Source: UBA4292 sp964648695 (GTDB lineage: Bacteria; Bacillota; Clostridia; Lachnospirales; Lachnospiraceae). From it: a stretch of 55,857 nt of DNA. Shown here piece by piece: positions 52,406 to 55,857 of the stretch. Below the pieces are notes generated by a model that worked only from the letters and a program-made list of their open reading frames with translations, did no database searches and was not told the origin of the DNA. How positions within the stretch are numbered: position 1 is the first letter of the stretch; every line of letters starts with the position of its first letter. The stretch covers positions 1 through 55,857 of the forward strand of contig CAZYLH010000004.1 of assembly GCA_964648695.1 (NCBI GenBank), given 5' to 3'. Both the position numbers and the translations under genes were made by a program.

Positions 52406-53962
52406 TTACTTTTTCTCCTCGCCTATGGAATCTGTCACGCTAACCAGCACGGTCCGGTCATAACACGCAAACAGCTCATCCACATAGTCCTTGTCCGGCG
52501 CTTTGGTAAAGAAGCTGACAAGGGGCGTTAACACTAAGCTTGCCAGCATTACAAACGCACCGCAGTTGATGGAGGACTGAAGCCACTCCGGGAAATAGCT
52601 GTTGAAAAACATATTCAAAAGCATCACGCCCACACCGAACACGAAGCTAACCCAGACGGCCGCAACCGATGTCCGGCGGCTGTACAGGCCGTAAACATAT
52701 GGCCCAAGGAAGGCTCCCGCCATAGCGCCCCAGGACAGTCCCATAAGCTGAGCGATAAAGGCAAATTTATACTTATACTGCAGCACCGCAAGGATGGACG
52801 CCGCCGCGATAAAGAAGAGAATCAGAATCCTAATGGTGCCAACCTGCTTCTTTTCGCTCATATTTGGTCTGATCTTGTCACGGATTAAGTCCAGAATCAG
52901 GGTTGAGCTTGCCGTAAGCACCAGTGATGATAATGTAGACATGGACGCCGACAGCACCAGTACCACTACCAAACCTAAAAGTACCGGAGAAAATGCCTCA
53001 AGCATCACAGGGATGATGGTGTCATACCCATCCGCCGCCACATCCACGCGTCCTGTAAGAAGGCGTCCAAAGCCTCCCAGAAAGTAGCATCCACCGGATA
53101 CGATAACTGCAAACAGTGTGGAAATGATAGTGCCCTTTGTTATAGCCTTCTCATCCTTAATAGCATAAAACTTTGACGCCATCTGCGGAAGACTCCAGGT
53201 ACCAAGGGATGTGAGGATGATAACCCACAGCAGACTAAAAGGGTCTGCTCCAAAAAAGGAAGTAAATGCACCGGGCAGTGTACTTGCTGTCTCATCATAA
53301 ACTTCTGCCAGCTGCGCCCATGCGCTAGAAAGTCCGCCAAACTGCTCCAACGCAGCATACACCGTCAGGATAATCCCGACAATCATGATGATACCCTGAA
53401 TAAAATCTGTGACCACCGTAGCCAGATAGCCGCCTGCCACCACATAGATTGCGGTCAGAACTGCCATGCCGACAATACAAATAGTATAGTCAATGTTAAA
53501 CGCCATGCCAAACAGTCTGCTAAGGCCGTTAAAGAGCGATGCCGCATATGGGATCAGGAACACAAAAATAATCAGCGCCGCACCGGTTCGCAGAGCAGGG
53601 CTTTGATAGCGCTTTGCAAAAAAGTCCGGCATGGTTTTGCTTTCCATATGCTGGGTCATAATGCGGGTACGGCGGCCCAAAATTGCCCAGGCCATATAGG
53701 ACCCGATCAGCGCATTTCCCAGACCGATCCAGGTAGCGGCAATACCAAAACGCCATCCAAACTGACCGGCATATCCAACCATAACAACTGCGGAAAAATA
53801 TGATGTGCCATAGGCAAATGCCGTAAACCACGCGCCTATATTGCGTCCGCCAAGCACAAATCCATCCACACTGGAAGACTTCTTACTGCAATACAGACCC
53901 ACGCCCACCATGACGCCAAAGAACACAACCAGCATGCCAACCTTGATGACCATATCTATCAT
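52406..53962 (-). CDS. Sodium:solute symporter (SSS family)
   Basis: 518 aa, about 13 membrane helices with LeuT-like fold. YGTSYFSAVVMVGYAGQFGWRFG (helix 2) and ASMSTLSSLVLTASSTLILDL (Na+ site) are typical; the region GGYLATVVTDFIQG resembles PutP and related carriers. The ATG at 53962 has GGAGG 8 bases upstream; the ORF opens five codons earlier. Substrate not identifiable (proline, pantothenate or an organic acid are possible). Confidence 0.9.
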   Translation of the reverse strand: MIDMVIKVGMLVVFFGVMVGVGLYCSKKSSSVDGFVLGGRNIGAWFTAFAYGTSYFSAVVMVGYAGQFGWRFGIAATWIGLGNALIGSYMAWAILGRRTRIMTQHMESKTMPDFFAKRYQSPALRTGAALIIFVFLIPYAASLFNGLSRLFGMAFNIDYTICIVGMAVLTAIYVVAGGYLATVVTDFIQGIIMIVGIILTVYAALEQFGGLSSAWAQLAEVYDETASTLPGAFTSFFGADPFSLLWVIILTSLGTWSLPQMASKFYAIKDEKAITKGTIISTLFAVIVSGGCYFLGGFGRLLTGRVDVAADGYDTIIPVMLEAFSPVLLGLVVVLVLSASMSTLSSLVLTASSTLILDLIRDKIRPNMSEKKQVGTIRILILFFIAAASILAVLQYKYKFAFIAQLMGLSWGAMAGAFLGPYVYGLYSRRTSVAAVWVSFVFGVGVMLLNMFFNSYFPEWLQSSINCGAFVMLASLVLTPLVSFFTKAPDKDYVDELFACYDRTVLVSVTDSIGEEKK

Positions 53963-53987
53963 CGTGCTTTCCTCCAACTCTCGCCGA

Positions 53988-54028
53988 CAAAAAATTTGCC
54001 GCAGCCTTAAATTTGATGCAGCTGCGGC
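53988..54028 (-). terminator. Hairpin plus T-run in the leader of the symporter gene
   Basis: Minus strand GCCGCAGC pairs with GCTGCGGC (53998-54005 and 54021-54028), then AAATTTTTT. It lies between the ABC permease and the symporter and downstream of the promoter at 54050, so it may be an ordinary operon terminator or an attenuator. Confidence 0.7.
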
Positions 54029-54049
54029 GTGCCAGCTTTTATGTTGAAC

Positions 54050-54078
54050 ACTTTAGCACTTTTAAGCTTTAAAGTCAA
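54050..54078 (-). promoter_or_regulatory. Probable symporter promoter
   Basis: Minus strand TTGACT (54073-54078), 17-bp spacer, TAAAGT (54050-54055). The -35 overlaps the stop codon of the permease gene. Confidence 0.55.
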
Positions 54079-54872
54079 GAAGTTTCTTTCGTGGATTTGC
54101 CCCTCTTTGCGTCTCTTTTTTTACGCTTATCCTTCGTCGGTGCCATTACCTTATCATATGACGGGCAGACTGTGATTAGCGCCGCTGTAAGCACCGCCAT
54201 CAAAAGCAGACTTGCACAGCCGATCACGGGATTATAAACTGCTCCTTCCTGTCCTGCGTAGTTTATGATTCCCAGACCTGCCGTAATCGGATAATAATCG
54301 GTCAGGTTGCGACCCGCGACAAAGATTCCGCAAAATCCGTAGAAGAACGCAATACCTGTTCCTGCATAGAAACGGTCCCTCTTTCTCCCAAACCACACGA
54401 TCAGCGGCGCAACCGCTACAAAATTAAACAAAGCTACTGCACAAATCTGAAATAAGGACTTTCCCACCTCCACTATGCCTATGTTTTCACAGTGCAAGGC
54501 AAATGCGCCTGCAATAAGTGTGCAGATAAAGCTAAACACCGCAAAGAAAATTGTTAGCAGCCCGGTAACGATCAGCTTTCCGATCAGGAGGCGTTTTTGC
54601 GAAACCGGAACAGTCACCACGGATTTTAATGTGTTATCCGTGTACTCGCGATTGATGATATAACCTCCAGTCAACACGATGATAAATGGAAATCCCAAAC
54701 TGAAATTATTCCAGATGATATTGTCTGAAAACACCTCGTATGTGACTGTAACCCCATCAAGCGAGGTCTGAAAGATACCCAATGCCACCACAAAGAACAC
54801 CGCAACAATGCCTATCCACAGGACGCTATATCGCTTTAATTTTTGAAATTCTGCAATTACAATATCTATCAT
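54075..54872 (-). CDS. ABC-2 type transporter permease (second)
   Basis: 265 aa, six membrane helices. The N-terminus IDIVIAEFQKLKRYSVLW mirrors that of the preceding gene (LLDLIICEFQKLKRKKF), so the two are paralogues. The pattern (NREYTDNTLKSVVTVPVSQKRLLIGKL) is that of lantibiotic-immunity/bacitracin-type permeases (NisE/BcrB-like). ATG at 54872 is chosen (AAGGAG 8 bases upstream); an ATG two codons earlier is too close. The C-terminus is Lys-rich. Substrate unknown. Confidence 0.87.
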   Translation of the reverse strand: MIDIVIAEFQKLKRYSVLWIGIVAVFFVVALGIFQTSLDGVTVTYEVFSDNIIWNNFSLGFPFIIVLTGGYIINREYTDNTLKSVVTVPVSQKRLLIGKLIVTGLLTIFFAVFSFICTLIAGAFALHCENIGIVEVGKSLFQICAVALFNFVAVAPLIVWFGRKRDRFYAGTGIAFFYGFCGIFVAGRNLTDYYPITAGLGIINYAGQEGAVYNPVIGCASLLLMAVLTAALITVCPSYDKVMAPTKDKRKKRDAKRGKSTKETS

Positions 54873-54884
54873 GTCCATCTCTCC

Positions 54885-55652
54885 TTATACCTCGCTTTTC
54901 CTGTAGAAGAACATTGCCAGTAAAGAAAACGCACAGCCATAAATTGTCATAATACCGATCATATACAGCGTTTTTTCAGTGTATGGCAGGATATAGGTAA
55001 GAGCGTCCTCAACCGGCATGACTTCAAGATACCATTTCATGATGAGCGGGATCGGCAGAACCGATGTGAGCGCATCCATTGATGCCGGGCTTGTTCCAAA
55101 CATCATCGTAATTGCAAAGCTGATAACTGCATAGACAAATGATAGGATGATGGAGAAAATATAACTCTTATTGCTCATCAGGATTATCATGATCACGGGC
55201 AGGGTTCCGATCAGGACAAAAATTCCAGAACAGACACTGACAACCAGACGAAGCATCACGTGGTTTACATTTCCAACGATCAATCCGCCCACAAGGGAGG
55301 CTCCTAAGGCTGAGACTGAATAAATCACAGACAGACACAGAAGCACACATAGCTTTGAAATAAGAATTTTGGGCTTGGAAACGGGGATTATGAGCAAATT
55401 CTTAAGTGTATCATTGTCCCGTTCCATCAAAAACAGCATCGCGGAAATCACCCCAAGCACGCATGGCAAAAACAGCAAATCACCCATGAGAAAGACTGCT
55501 CTAAAGAGCTGGTCAAAGGTTTGACTGTCACTTGCCATCAAAAGGGTTAATACCATTGGAAAAAGAACTGCCGCCCCTATGGTAAGCTGAATAAATTTTT
55601 TTCGCTTTAGTTTTTGAAATTCGCAGATAATAAGATCAAGCAATTCCCTCAC
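54885..55652 (-). CDS. ABC-2 type transporter permease (first)
   Basis: About 255 aa, six membrane helices, with MERDNDTLKNLLIIPVSKPKIL as the paired motif. No ATG fits the N-terminus; likely starts are a GTG at 55650-55652 (AAGG nine bases upstream) or a TTG at 55641-55643, both inside the ATPase gene end. An ATG much further upstream (55733) lies inside the ATPase frame and is rejected. It forms the membrane part of an exporter with the following gene. Confidence 0.83.
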   Translation of the reverse strand: MRELLDLIICEFQKLKRKKFIQLTIGAAVLFPMVLTLLMASDSQTFDQLFRAVFLMGDLLFLPCVLGVISAMLFLMERDNDTLKNLLIIPVSKPKILISKLCVLLCLSVIYSVSALGASLVGGLIVGNVNHVMLRLVVSVCSGIFVLIGTLPVIMIILMSNKSYIFSIILSFVYAVISFAITMMFGTSPASMDALTSVLPIPLIMKWYLEVMPVEDALTYILPYTEKTLYMIGIMTIYGCAFSLLAMFFYRKSEV

Positions 55653-55857
55653 CCCCGGTAACCTTTTTAAAATAGTCTTCCAAAGTAGCCTCGTAAAGAT
55701 GCGACTCATAAAGCTCAATGCCCGTCTCGACAAATGCCCGGTTTATGGCTGCAATCGGCAAAGCAATATCATAAAGGGCAAGCCTTTTATCATCCATGAT
55801 CTTAAAGCTCTTTGTATGGAAGCGCTCCTCTAAGATACGGGCGGCCTGTGCGGGATC
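55636..55857 (-). CDS. ABC transporter ATP-binding protein, C-terminal fragment (cut by window edge)
   Basis: The last 73 codons of a protein whose 5' part lies outside the window. It reads from the right edge to TGA at 55636-55638 and ends LEDYFKKVTGGEGIA. The segment (RLALYDIALPIAAINRAFVETGI, YESHLYEATLEDYF) is the C-terminal tail after the ATPase core of bacitracin/lantibiotic-type exporters. Its end overlaps the first permease start, as expected in a BcrA-BcrB-type operon. Confidence 0.8.
   Translation of the reverse strand, partial: DPAQAARILEERFHTKSFKIMDDKRLALYDIALPIAAINRAFVETGIELYESHLYEATLEDYFKKVTGGEGIA

Noticed and set aside
55653..55733. Extended N-terminus of the first ABC-2 permease
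   Set aside because: It lies in the ATPase gene, whose own frame ends at 55636; the paralogous permease starts at the equivalent of LLDLIICEF.
1..55857. CRISPR arrays, insertion sequences, prophage genes
   Set aside because: No regularly spaced repeats, transposase or integrase frames, or attachment-site duplications at the tRNA-Lys gene were found.

Overview
The window looks like a scaffold segment from an anaerobic Firmicute of class Clostridia, most likely Lachnospiraceae-like (inferred from gene content, not from a marker gene). The signs are strong AGGAGG-type ribosome sites, near-consensus sigma-A promoters, two T-box leaders, a V-type ATPase operon, a Feo cluster with a FeoB-associated Cys-rich protein, ATP-dependent PEP carboxykinase and MsmX-type sugar uptake. 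There is no phage, CRISPR or insertion sequence. Two runs of exactly 100 N (12362-12461 and 41987-42086) are assembly gaps, and each interrupts a gene.

Region 1 (1-4500): ferrous iron uptake, feoA-feoA-feoB-Cys-rich membrane protein-Fur-like regulator, on the minus strand. A divergent short DtxR-type regulator faces it, with an inverted repeat at the feo transcription start. Region 2 (4595-13330), all minus strand: TauE/SafE-like exporter, PucR-type regulator, class III aminotransferase, iron-type alcohol dehydrogenase, PII protein, GltS-type symporter, amidohydrolase and DegV. Read as a pathway this looks like nitrogen scavenging from an amine, possibly taurine, under PII control; a terminator-like hairpin sits in the aminotransferase leader.

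Region 3 (13453-18929): an OB-fold-like lipoprotein and a complete sugar ABC importer whose binding protein carries both a lipobox and a C-terminal membrane helix. Region 4 (19117-23530): pckA, then a Trp-specific T-box (TGG specifier, TGGC acceptor-pairing bulge) controlling a glycerol-dehydrogenase-family enzyme and a YkvI-like transporter, a target pair I do not recognise. Then about 1 kb of apparently decayed sequence, a GH13 enzyme divergent from an AraC regulator, tRNA-Lys(CUU), thioredoxin and trmB.

Region 5 (28600-39392): nine V-type ATPase genes (H-C-I-K-F-E-A-B-D) followed by a fusion of a Lit-type lipoprotein transacylase (DUF1461) with a D-Ala-D-Ala carboxypeptidase. Region 6 (39387-43911): DEDD exonuclease, polyprenyl-phosphate sugar transferase, and leuA behind a Leu-specific T-box. 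Region 7 (43930-48240): a MarR-controlled heterodimeric ABC exporter with a perfect palindromic operator. Region 8 (48298-55857): a small membrane protein, an OmpR-type two-component system whose probable target is a PepSY lipoprotein with an 11-bp-period direct repeat upstream, a sodium:solute symporter, and the 3' part of an ABC-2 exporter operon that runs off the window.
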